DNA of 26,075 nt from Synura sp. LO234KE (lineage: Eukaryota; Sar; Synurophyceae; Synurales; Mallomonadaceae): the NCBI GenBank assembly GCA_015143735.1, contig VKHC01000020.1, forward strand, positions 2,523 through 28,597. Direction: 5' to 3'. This document shows, piece by piece, positions 9,634 to 18,812 of the stretch (positions are counted from its first letter, which is position 1; each line of letters begins with the position of its first letter). The position numbers were made by a program, and so were the translations under genes. The notes below the pieces were generated by a model that had not been told where the DNA came from, searched no databases, and was given only the letters and a program-made list of their open reading frames with translations.

Positions 9634-9819
9634 TCATTTTAAGTCAAAGGAAATTTTTGGGCTCAGATCTATTCCCTTATTCTGGTGCAGGTGGAAGCGC
9701 AGAATATACCCATCCATGCTAGTGCACCAGCACGAACTCTGCTTGTACTGATTCTGCATTACAATCAGACTCTCTATGTCTTGGACGTCACGCGCGGAAT
9801 AATCGGGTGCACCGAACAC
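9634..9819 (-). pseudogene. Possible piggyBac-type transposase fragment
   Basis: Open frame of about 62 residues with no ATG, bounded by stops. CWCTSMDGYILRFHLHQNKG, followed by a short DLSPKISFDL segment, resembles the piggyBac (DDE_Tnp_1_7) stretch in which a W-x-L...GY(I/L)..F..Y.GK motif is followed by a Gly-rich SFGLGG. The upstream DIESLIV is vaguely like the IDE.M motif. No intact catalytic Asp set can be assembled, and neighbouring frames carry no clear continuation. No terminal TTAA repeats were identified. If correct, this is a dead transposon remnant. It could instead be chance similarity. Confidence 0.3.
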
Positions 9820-10030
9820 TTCTTACAAAGAGGACATATGAATTATACCAGAAGACGCGTCCGACCTTAGTTCTGAAGATAATCATACACCGTCGTGGTC
9901 CACAAGAATCCGCTACTACGGACCTAACCAGGAGTCTTTCTGCTAAACTCAATGACTTCATTCCGAAATCCTAGACACAACTTGGAGCACCTCCTGTCTC
10001 ATTATATTATTTGAGCGGATTGGAATCACA
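9820..10030. other. Spacer with short unrecognised frames
   Basis: Sequence between the piggyBac-like fragment and the gag-like region. On the minus strand an ATG frame of about 55 codons (about 9992-9795) is present but unrecognised. No structural feature seen. Confidence 0.35.
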
Positions 10031-10162
10031 TTACTGATTTCGCTCCCGTCGGGATTTCTCATCACTTCGAGCAGCAGCACGTTTCTTCGAGAAGAATTCT
10101 GTATAAAAAGGAAGCTGGCAATTTTGTTTGCTCTTCGAAATAACAGCTCCAGTTTGAGACAT
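10031..10162 (-). CDS. Small basic frame downstream of gag-like region
   Basis: ATG at 10162, 43 codons and a TAA stop at 10031-10033. The peptide starts MSQTGAVISKSK and its second half is rich in Lys/Arg (FFSKKRAAARSDEKSRRERN), like a nucleic-acid-binding tail. It begins 8 nt after the last base of the gag-like stop codon, in a different frame, so it could be a frameshifted continuation or a separate small frame. Function unknown. Confidence 0.22.
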   Translation of the reverse strand: MSQTGAVISKSKQNCQLPFYTEFFSKKRAAARSDEKSRRERNQ

Positions 10163-10170
10163 CTTGTACC

Positions 10171-10764
10171 CTACGCCCTTCTCAGATAGAGCTTGAACTC
10201 CGTGTATATTCCCTGCAGTTCTTCTTCAATCAACTCAACGCGACACCATGCCGAAGATTTTTGAGGAAGCCTGAACTGGAATGGCACCGGCAAACTTGAA
10301 CTTGTTGGACATTCTTCGTCTGTCGCAGACGATGGCAGCCGTCCCTTCCGAGTTTGTCTCGGGTTCTTCTCCCGCACACAATGAGATTACATGGAGTGCA
10401 TTGGATCAGTCCCTTAGAGTACCGTAGCCCACCCGCTCTGGGCCAAGATCATTGAAGCGGTCAACACATCGTGAACAGCCTCGCAGCTTTTCCTTTGGGC
10501 CTCGACCGGGGGATCACCCATGACCGGCGGATTCCCCCCCTCAATAAACTCGTCAAACATGACTGCCTCCGTCAAGATAGAGCCAGTCCGCATCACTCCA
10601 AGGTCAAAGTCAAGACCATCCAGAGCGACTTCGGTGTGGGTTAGTAGATAGTTCTCCGCTTCGAAGCTTGTCTTCACTTCTACCTTCCTGTTAGGATGGT
10701 TTGAATATTTGCGCCAACCTTCTTCTCTGTCAATTTGTGAATCGCCTTCCTTTGTCGCAACGCC
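10171..10764 (-). pseudogene. Gag-like or unknown coding region with a proposed intron
   Basis: The minus strand is open from 10764, after a TGA, to 10416 with protein-like content (DREEGWRKYSNHPNRKVEVK, then ALDGLDFDLGVMRTGSILTE). The first stop can be removed by a GT-AG intron of 54 nt (10422-10369), which fits the intron size in this genome and keeps the frame, joining to KNPRQTRKGRLPSS and ending at WCRVELIEEELQGIYTEFK, with a stop at 10171-10173. That gives about 179 residues with no initiating ATG. It starts 14 nt after a primer-binding-like site and 17 nt after an LTR-like end, which suggests gag of an LTR retroelement, but no gag family is recognised. It could also be a broken host gene. 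Confidence 0.35.
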
Positions 10765-10765
10765 T

Positions 10766-10778
10766 CACTGCTTTGCCA
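10766..10778 (-). other. Primer-binding-site-like sequence
   Basis: On the minus strand TGGCAAAGCAGTG begins three bases after the LTR-like end. Its complement ends in CCA, as the 3' end of a tRNA would. The donor tRNA cannot be named without the tRNA set of this genome. Confidence 0.3.
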
Positions 10779-10781
10779 CAA

Positions 10782-10985
10782 TGTCACGACTCCCCTCAGT
10801 GGGCCAATTGTAGAAGAGTACTGTACCTAGTCCGGGACGTCGTTGTGTACTAACCACCTCGGGCAGAGGCAGCCTCCCCCTTCCCCTCTACTCGGTCACG
10901 GGGTTTGCTATTATATATACATATTGGGGGCTCATAATCGTTAGACATGTCTGTGTAGGGATCCTACCTGGTGTCTATTGCAACA
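10782..10985 (-). repeat. LTR-like sequence (TGT...ACA), about 204 bp
   Basis: The plus-strand left end TGTCACGACTCCCC is the kind of terminus seen in many Ty3/gypsy LTRs, and the segment can be closed at ...TTGCAACA (10985), giving TGT...ACA ends. A TATA-like TATATATA lies inside (10913-10919), readable on either strand. Minus orientation is preferred because the primer-binding-like site and the gag-like frame follow on that side. No second LTR copy is visible in the window and no target-site duplication was found, so the right end is uncertain. Confidence 0.33.
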
Positions 10986-12283
10986 ATTAAGATAAATACT
11001 TTTTGGGGTGCGATGAGGTAGACATTGGTTAGATAGTGAATCACCACTCCCCGTTGAACGAAAATACTCTTCATGTTCCAACTGGCAAGCCCCTTGACCG
11101 AGTGGAGTGCTCCGAGCGACTGTACGAATGTCACTTGCCAACTATGTCCCCAGTGCCGTGGGGGAAGAAGGCAAAGGAGGTGGGGGTGCGCAGAGTTTTA
11201 CAAACTCGTGATAGCCGAAAAAGTAAGGCACGTTGGGCCGGGGACAGAGTGGAAACAAAAAAGGAAAATTGATGGGGTCGCGGGTACGACGGGCCGGGAC
11301 TTTTGCGGCCTCGGCACGGAAAGACTCAGTTGCTCTAGGAGCTGGGTTCGGTTGGATACTGGATGACTTGAGGGAGAGGACAGACTTCAGGACCCGGTAG
11401 AGCCACGGATGCATTACCAAGAGCGTCTGTCTTGGTGCTCCCTGTCTGAGCTTTCATCCACAAGATAACGAGATCATGTCGCTTCTTGGCTTCTGAAGGG
11501 ACTGCATAAACGCGTTGAATGATCATCTTGTTGCATCTGGGCTCGATGAAGTCGTTGGCGAACTGACGGACGGAGTGCGCTCACTGTCAGTGATGGGATG
11601 ATGCCGATCTCCTGCCGTCCGAGTGCCGAAGGGACAATGGAGTTGAGAACCCGAGCGAGTGCATGTTAGAATGCGCTGATTTTGCCGGTGCTGTTGGTAG
11701 GTCGGTCGGCCCAAGCCGTTGAGACTTCTGTGGGGCAGGGACGACTAGGCCCCGAAGTGCGTGAGAAGTCTCCCCGGAGAGGGACACGGGCACTCTCCCC
11801 AACCACCAGTGCCTCGCGTAGCTGCGGCAGAGCCGTCGTTTGTGTACAGGACCACAAGAGGTGAAACGGGGTTTATCCAGTACGATGTCAGGCGACAAAA
11901 GCCTTAGCTCTCTTCAGGGTCTTGAAGCTTGACGTCGCCCTTGATCTGATGGTTTGCAGTTGAACTTTCTTCCACATCGTAAAAACCCCAGGAACGTTGT
12001 ATACTTCCGTTGGAGAAACCGCAGTGTGACGGAGATCGGCGTCCGTGCTCTGAGCTGCGGCATCTAAGGGCATGGCCTGCTTCCGGGCCTTCTACAAAGC
12101 ATCAATTCTAGAAACCGGTATTCTGGAAAAGTCTAGCGAACAGATTCCATGGAATCAAGAGAGTCAGCTCTGGCCCTTGAGAGTCGATGGTTCTCAGGAG
12201 AACCAGTTTCATTAACAGGCTGTCTGCAGGTTCGACGTGAGAGGGTTGCTGGTCAGGACTGCATCGGAGGCGAGGCAACACTG
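10986..12283. other. GC-rich gene-poor block, part 1
   Basis: No recognised gene. Many frames are open on both strands, as expected from GC-rich DNA. Minus-strand peptides at 11335-11898 and 11888-12073 are unrecognised. They could be decayed parts of the LINE-like element whose zinc-knuckle lies just upstream on the same strand, but nothing is alignable. Confidence 0.4.
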
Positions 12284-12450
12284 TTACATGGCTGGATACC
12301 GACATTGGCGAAAGACGTGATCTTCCGTGTCAGCTTCGCGTCTATCAGTCGATGGCAGAGTGGGCAAGTGAGAAGGGCCGTGCACACAGCGACTGTTTTG
12401 GCCTCGTTACTGGAGTTATGGAAGTGTCGTTCATGTAGGTGCTTTTCGTA
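12284..12450 (-). pseudogene. Decayed LINE-type zinc knuckle (zf-RVT-like)
   Basis: On the minus strand TCPLCHR (12369-12349) is followed, after a frame change, by EADTEDHVFRQCRYPAM and a stop (12337-12284). Together they form the C-x2-C ... E-x-T-x2-H-x4-C knuckle found after the reverse transcriptase of many non-LTR retrotransposons (zf-RVT type). The frame break shows it is inactive. Upstream, the minus strand is open in one frame back to about 12777 with no recognisable RT core. No poly(A) or target-site duplication could be tied to it. Confidence 0.4.
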
Positions 12451-12812
12451 ATGGCTCCTCGAGCATTGAGGATAAGGTGACATCCTTTCGTATAGGCGGA
12501 TCGAGGCGCTGAGCGCGGTTGATGTCCCGTACCATCTGAGCATGGACCAGGTGAAGTGTCTGTACCCTGCCCTCGATGGTGGCGAGAGCCGGTGTCCAAG
12601 AGAGGATATCTTTCCACCACGTCCACGCGTTGAGAAGGGTCCCAGTCGGGGAGCAGTCAACTGCTGGGTCCGGAAGGAGATCGCTGCATGGTTCGCATCT
12701 ATGAATGCCCGGATAGTGTCAGTGGCGAGGTGGCATAGGCCCGATGTAGCACAGGAGGTAGCTAGAAACATGCCCAATGCCGCTGGGGTAAAAGAGAAAG
12801 CTTAATACTTAG

Positions 12813-12994
12813 CTGGGTAAAACATGATAAGCACCCAGAACCCTTATGAACCAGGTTGGCAGATCCCTCTAGGAGTAAGGGCAAGCGGATAACCGAGTAA
12901 AGGTGAAATTCACCGAGGTAGCTCCACCCTAGCCTGATCGATAGATGACAGAGAATAAGCTCTCCGGGTTAGCTGCGTACGCAGTCCCGTACGC
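12813..12994. repeat. Cluster of perfect hairpins and palindromes
   Basis: Five perfect inverted repeats in 182 bp: CTGGGT/ACCCAG (12813-12838), CCCTTA/TAAGGG (12841-12881), GGTGAA-A-TTCACC (12902-12914), CTGCGTACGCAG (12973-12984) and GCGTACG/CGTACGC (12975-12994). Function unknown: a structured RNA or an element end are possible. See findings. Confidence 0.45.
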
Positions 12995-13207
12995 GCTCTA
13001 TTTCATTCTATCAGTCTACTGGGCGGCTGGAGGAACTGCGACTACCCTCAACAATGGAGTTGGAAGTAATCATCAGCGTCAAAACGCTTCATCAAAAGTA
13101 AATAAGTATATATGACTGTCTCCGTTTATCATGCAGTGATGCAACACCCAGGTAGGTAAAAAACTCGGCAAAAATACCGAAAAAGACCCAACCAACTTTC
13201 CGAAACA

Positions 13208-13262
13208 CCTCGGCACATCAGTTGCCCGAGGAAAAAGAAAAGGAAAAAAATATATATATATA
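13208..13262. repeat. Small hairpin followed by A-rich / AT microsatellite
   Basis: CCTCGG (13208-13213) pairs with CCGAGG (13226-13231). It is followed directly by an A/G-rich tract and then (TA)n to about 13262. This may mark the A-rich end of an old retroelement inserted on the plus strand, but no matching body is recognised. Confidence 0.3.
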
Positions 13263-13315
13263 CAACCAGACCCGATTTAGAATGCCCCTCTCAATTAGAA
13301 CACAGCTTTCACCCT

Positions 13316-13490
13316 TCATACTTCTCTACCCTCACCCACCGCACATACTAAGAGTAATAGCGAAACCCCAAGTCCACCGCCCAGTGACAGTACAGCGCCT
13401 ATGATATAGTCTGAATCCCAAGGAATTTCGTCAGCGGTTGGGAGGCTGGAAGTTCTGTCTAGAGCTTTGCAGACGACTGACTGGAGCACA
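13316..13490 (-). other. Exon-like frame with one membrane helix, unknown
   Basis: After a good acceptor on the minus strand (pyrimidine-rich tract ending GTGCTCCAG) the frame reads SVVCKALDRTSSLPTADEI and then a hydrophobic helix, DYIIGAVLSLGGGLGVSLLL, ending at a stop at 13316. No partner exon in the correct phase was found: the most likely donor (after GTTCAACACAG, about 13653) gives the wrong phase. It could be a relic exon or chance. Confidence 0.2.
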
Positions 13491-13499
13491 AAGAAAAAC

Positions 13500-14960
13500 G
13501 AGGGAAACAAGCAGGCAAAAAAGGGAAAAACAGCTTCGTATCCGCCCTCGCAGTTCCGTAGCCCCCCGGTCAACTCTCCTCGTTGCACGGAAACCGAGTA
13601 TAGGGCGGCGAGTGTGTCTCGGCTTCCGTATGCTCCTCTCCCGGTTGGTAGTTAACCTGTGTTGAACTCCGTCCTCTCGCCTTTCTTGAAAGGAAGCTTG
13701 GAATCTTTCAAAGTAGCGATACACTGAGATAACTTTAAACCAAGGACATTTGCTGCGTCAATGCATAAGTGATGTGACCAAACGTTGTTCACAAGTGGTC
13801 GGCGGCGAAGGCAGGCCGACATAATTTAAAGATATGCCCAGCAATACATACTATGATGTTATTTTCCACAATTTGAGCCGTCATGAGGGTCTGGAAGTAC
13901 AAAATACAAGGGGCTCCTACTTTTGCAAAGGGGCTGCCAACTTTCCTGGGTTTGACCCGGATCTCTGCGCTGCTCCCAGGTCAGTTAGTCTTCGAATATT
14001 CAATTTTGATAGAAAAAGTTCTGGAAGCCGGTTGTGAAGCTCAACCATGATATCACTTCTGAAATAAAGAAGGAATGTGCCTTGATATTCGCCACGATTG
14101 CTCCTTCATATATGTCTGCAAGTGTCCGCTCCATGCTCCCCCAATTTTCAGAAGAAAAAAACTTTTAAGCTACCTTATTTCGACACCAAATTTGCGCCGC
14201 TCTAATTTTGTCGTTCATATTCAAGTTACCGTTGGAAAGTTGCAATTCCTAGGTGTTACGTTTGCTTTACATTATAAAATTCATTGTTAGTTTTTCAAAT
14301 TTTTCAACAAGCTCGATATGCTCGTTTGAGAGCGTTTCCGGACAAATAAAATTACGAAAGCTTTGAGAATAATATGGAATAGCCTGATAATTCGAAAGGC
14401 ATCAGAAATTGTAATTTCTGCCTCCGCTATGGGACACTTTATATTGTAGACGTTTTACAACCACGCATTTCGAAAAAAGTGTCCTAATGCCTCTGGGCGT
14501 AGGTTCGGCAAAGCCGCGAGAGGGGTCGGACAAAGCAGAAGCGAGACGCGCGGGTTGACATTTTGCTGTTCACTCTCATTATGTAGCAATTCCAGGACGT
14601 CATTGGTATAGGTGTGGGGCCGGGTACTTGATGAACTGTATCAGTGCGGGGGTCAGGAAGATAGATCCGGAGTTGATCGTCGTCCTGGTCCTTGGGACGA
14701 GTAGAGGCTTTGTCGATTGAGTCAGATTACATGGTGGAGGACCATGTTAGGAGGTAGTAGGTAGACAGACGCACAGAGACGTCCGATAGGCCCCGTGTCC
14801 GTCCCCCTCGTAGTGAGACTAAAAGCCAGAGCTGGTGTAAAGGGCCACATGCACATTGCAGATTCTCGTAGGGAGGCAGGCGGGAGTGCGGTTGGTCCGA
14901 GACTCATCATCCGGGGGAGCCTGGGGGGATCCGATGTGCGACGGGGGGAGACATTGGACC
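13500..14960. other. Gene-poor stretch, mixed composition
   Basis: The first part (to about 14460) is AT-rich, after which it becomes GC-rich. No recognised gene, RNA or repeat. A plus-strand ATG frame at 13834-14037 (67 codons) has no recognisable content. Confidence 0.4.
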
Positions 14961-15064
14961 ACGAGGTAGATCTCCATTGTGTCCGGCGTGGTTGCTGGTG
15001 AAGAGCCAGCAAACGAGGTAGATCTCCATTGTGTCCGGCGTGGTTGCTGGTGAAGAGCCAGCAA
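14961..15064. repeat. Exact tandem duplication, 2 x 52 bp
   Basis: The unit beginning ACGAGGTAGATCTCC and ending GAAGAGCCAGCAA occurs at 14961-15012 and again, identical, at 15013-15064. The length is not a multiple of three, so it would break any coding frame through it. Perfect identity suggests a recent event or an assembly artefact. Confidence 0.9.
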
Positions 15065-16671
15065 ATGCTCTGTATGGGGTTGGTCGTGCGTTGTAGTTAT
15101 AACTGTCAAAGTGTCAGAAGGGTGGGAGAGTCACCTATGGGACCAAAAATAGACCGACATGGACCCCCACAGTACGCTTTCGGAGCGGAGGGATTCTGAA
15201 GGATGGATACTCGAGGCGAGAGAGTACTCGCACAACAAAGGACCAGGTCCTATACCGCACGGCAAATCTGTAACCCGAGCTCACCGAGGAGATATGGGTA
15301 TGCAGGGGATCTCTGTGATGACGTTGGACTTAGGTATGGTTTCGGCGGGAGAATGCAGTCATTTTTCCTTAAAGTGGTGGAATTAGAACGACACTCGGGC
15401 AGCGGACGCGAAATAGTTGGAGTCAACCGTGGGCTACGTGAACGCATCATCGTCGTCATGGAGAGCAAAAAGCAGTCCTTTGGAGGACCACAGTAACCAT
15501 CCGGGAAGGAAGGCATATGTACGGACAACGCAGTCGAGACCTTTTCTTCCATGACGAAGAATAAAGTTTCTTCAGTGGGAGGGGGGCCTGTAGGGGGATG
15601 TCCGTAGACTCACAAGTGGATGTTAACCAGAGTCGAAAGACAACGATCTGGAAAGTCACAGGTTGGAAGGTGCAGATGTCAAAGATTGTGGACGAGTCCG
15701 GCTGGGCCAGGGGGAAATCATAGAGTTCCGGAGTGGAAGGGACGACCCGGGAGAAGTGAAGACCCCCGCAGGAGGGGGGGAGTCCAGAAGTAAACCTGCA
15801 GAATGATCAGACTCCTTTGCTTGAATCAATTGGGCAAAAACCAGGGAGATAATCTGCTTACATCAAGGGGCGTTGGCCGGTTGAAACGAATAGGAATGGC
15901 ATTGCTATGCTAATCCTTGTGGTCATCATTCCCGGGGATTGGGTAGTAGGATAGGGCGAGCCCCGAATGACTGCTGGTTGATAAAGAGCTGAATTATTCT
16001 TGCGCTGTAGGAATTGTGCGTCAAAGTAATGGTTGACCCCCACCTACTGTGGTGTTGAGAATCCGGCACGGCGCCCAGTCGCTCCATGATAAGGGAGGAG
16101 TTGGATCTCAGGAAGATTAACAACCAGATTTTTTCAATACCAGGTACTGCTTCTCACTGGTGATGGGCCGAGGGTGATCGAGCAAGAGACTTGCATGCCA
16201 TTTCTCCAAAGTCTGCCGGACATGCGGCTTCGGTTCGGTTCCCTGGTGGATTGAATTTCAATCTGACGGAAAGGGTGTTCCCGCCTTTTGAATTGAAGGA
16301 AGTGGGATCAAAGCACTTCCTGTAAGAAGGTTTGCGCCAAGGGCGGAAGCAAACAGTAGAGTAAGGCCACTTGAACGCCACAGGCGCCATCCGGAGCACG
16401 GACGTTATACATCGAGGTGGGTTCTTGGAGACGCAATTGTAAAACCTGTTCGTATTCAAAGTGCTAAAGGAGGGCAGCTGTCTTCTCCTCATACACGGCG
16501 TGGCGAAAGAGATACAAATCAGAAAGAACTGAATAGGGTCCTAGGGGCGGGAGCCACTTCGGAGGAGGCCCCTCTTGTTCTGCAGCGCGCACTGGGAGTG
16601 GCCGTATTTGCGGACGCAAGACGAGCTGGCACTTCGGGGTGAGGAGGGAATATGATCCAGCCAGTATTTTA
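15065..16671. other. GC-rich gene-poor block, part 2
   Basis: No recognised gene. The plus strand is G-rich (for example near 15570-15600 and 15765-15780). Many frames on both strands, none recognised. A minus-strand stretch near 16500-16560 (GPPPKWLPPLGPYSVLSD) faintly resembles the segment before the RT domain of Ty3/gypsy pol, but no RT motif follows. Confidence 0.35.
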
Positions 16672-16881
16672 CTACGTTTCCTCGAGATTGGATTCGTATT
16701 GGGGCCTGGGCGACGATTTACTTTTGTCGTGATAATTATCTTTTGCAAATCGACCGTAACATTCGCTGAACTCGCGGGCGTCAATATCCCACTCTTTGTC
16801 GAGTTCATAGAAGAACGCCGACTTGTATGTAGGAGAAAAATTGTCAAATCTTGTCCCCTCGACATTCGGAGATCGCGAGCT
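16672..16881 (-). pseudogene. Coding-like fragment of unknown origin
   Basis: A 69-codon minus-strand frame bounded by stops at both ends and lacking an ATG. Its composition is much more protein-like than nearby frames: TRFDNFSPTYKSAFFYELDK followed by EWDIDAREFSECYGRFAKDN. The Asp/Glu/aromatic mix suggests a gag- or other mobile-element-derived segment. No family is recognised. Confidence 0.25.
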
Positions 16882-18370
16882 CTAGCGGGGACCACGTTTT
16901 CTTTACCCCTTTAAACGTTTAGAGGGGGTAATATAGTATAAAAAAATTGGGAGCGAGACGAGCCCTTCACCTTCACCGGAGGGTTGGGAAAATATTAGTC
17001 GAATAACTTGTATGTGGATGATAGGCGGATCGGTCCGCTTTGCAACTGCGAGGGTGAGAGGTAGAAGGAGTCGGGCTTGACAGAGTCCATATAGCGGAGG
17101 AGAGGTTACACTACTCTGCCTGGGAGATTGAAGGTCGGAGCTCTTAGAAGGTCGTTTGCACCTGAAGGAGCGACGGCGAGGAGAGGGGCTCAGGGAAGTC
17201 TGGCGTGTTTTGCTGTCTTAGGACCAGGCGGGGCAGGGGAAGCGGATGGGTCAGAGTACTGAGTGCGAGCACGTTACATCAGGGGGATTTCGCATCCGCT
17301 ATAGCGCTGGAATCCGCCACCGTGACGAAGAACATAGATAAGGCTCAGACTGGGCTATGTAGAGGAGAAGGATCGTGCAGAGGTGACAGAGTCTCTCTGC
17401 CCGGCATTGGGGCGTAACCAGTGTTCGACGGATGTCTTGGAATGGGGAGGGATGAACTTTCATCCGTAGTTTTGAACAATCCGAGGGCGACGGATCTGAA
17501 AACGCCCATCGCATATGTTGTTGTGCGGGTAGAGCAAATCTCCCGGGCATTCAGACATCCTGGGGTAATCAAAAAAAGATGGCCGAGTAGGATAGGCAGA
17601 AAAGCGTCGACTGAAAGCGCTGCTGGTCACCGCTAGGACATCCTGCCGCGCTCTGTGCAATATGCGGGCAGATATATCCAGTCCGCCCGCCCGGTTGGCC
17701 GGTACCCCAGCGTGTTCTTGAACTGTTGTACCCGGATTTTTGAACCTCTGTCTTCGAGTTGGCCCACCTCCTTCCCAGAGGGATCGGAGTAGTGAATCCT
17801 AGCAGACAAGTAGGGTGGGGTCCGATCTGGCTCACCCACATGTGGCACAAACCAGCAGGGAGTTGCCCTTCCTAACCTCGTTGCCTAGACGGAGGATAGG
17901 GCTTGACATAGGGTTGCCTGACGGATGTGGAGCCCAGAGGGCATCACAGGGTCTAATAAGGGTCAAGGCACATCCGACAGGCGGGGACAAGCGGGGCCAG
18001 AGCCGCGGGCGGCCTCCCACCTTGAATGCGCCAGAGTAGACAAGGAGCTAAAATCTGTTGACAATCGACGCGCTAAGTCCAGGTCGTTCACAAAATGGTA
18101 TTGATGATGAGCAGGTGCGACTGTAACTGGGACAAGCTGGGTTACTAAATTCTTTCTCGGTCTTAGTAGAGGTAGTCCCCCAGAAGTGAAGTTAAGTGAG
18201 CGTTGCGAGAATTTGCAGGACTATCCCCGGTCAGGCGGGCATGGGGTGGAGCAACCCTGATAGGTATCTCCTCGATCACTTCCCGTGGGGTTAGGGCCGA
18301 GGGCACGTGGCCCGTTGCAGTTGCTTACCAATAGGAAACCAGTACGAAGAGCAGGAGAGTCTGAGTCACG
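16882..18370. other. GC-rich, G-skewed gene-poor block, part 3
   Basis: No recognised gene. The plus strand is visibly purine- and G-rich, especially 17040-17250 and 17380-18040. Overlapping frames of 60-90 codons on both strands are attributed to base composition. Confidence 0.4.
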
Positions 18371-18812
18371 ATGAGGGCGCCGGCTCCCTCTCCGGGAGTC
18401 TGCTCAGTTTGCGGGTTTGACGGGGGGAGTTCGTGTCGTTACCCGCTGAGGCCATGTGTGGAGTGTATTAAAGGGTTCGATGAGCTGGCCCTTGCCCACA
18501 TGGATTCGCTGACCAGAGTAGAGTCAAGAGGCGGAGAAGAAAGTCCCTCCCTCCAGATATATGCAGAGAGGAGCGGCAATATCTGGAGAGTTCTTCAAAT
18601 GGGAAGGACGGAGATACAACACAGCGCGCGATTCCGGTGAAGAAAAAATTGTTGAGAAAATTCTTGAGTTCAGAGTGATCAACGCCGCCGGGGATGGGCC
18701 GTGGTTGAGAGTAGAGCGCCCTACTGAGGCCCAGGGCATGATAGTAGTCCGGATGGTAATGTGTTGGGCAAATGAGAACCAGACGCAGGGATGTGGATAT
18801 TGGCAGTGACAT
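18371..18812 (+). other. Overlapping coding-like frames with Cys cluster, unknown
   Basis: An ATG frame (18371-18640, 89 codons) contains VCSVCGFDGGSSCRYPLRPC followed by VECIKG, a C-x2-C-x8-C-x6-C-x2-C spacing that could bind zinc. A second plus frame (18561-18809) continues with charged, protein-like sequence (SGEFFKWEGRRYNTARDSG). A frameshift or an unseen intron could join them. No family recognised. The opposite strand is also open, so this may be composition. Confidence 0.2.

Noticed and set aside
12228-12238. GGTTCGACGTG, similar to a tRNA B box
   Set aside because: No matching A box, acceptor stem or cloverleaf upstream. Other TTCGA occurrences (about 3960, 18475) also fail.
11142-12805. 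Many overlapping frames of 60-170 codons on both strands
   Set aside because: They are open on both strands, mostly lack ATG and recognisable motifs, and are expected in GC-rich DNA. Only the zinc-knuckle segment was kept.
13431-13724. Arg-rich minus-strand frame overlapping the membrane-helix exon-like frame
   Set aside because: Its likely donor (about 13653) joins in the wrong phase to the helix frame, so no gene model could be made.
16464-16660. Ty3/gypsy pol-like stretch (PPLGPYSVLSDLYLF) on the minus strand
   Set aside because: Only a few residues resemble the pre-RT segment. No protease, RT or RNase H motif follows in any nearby frame.
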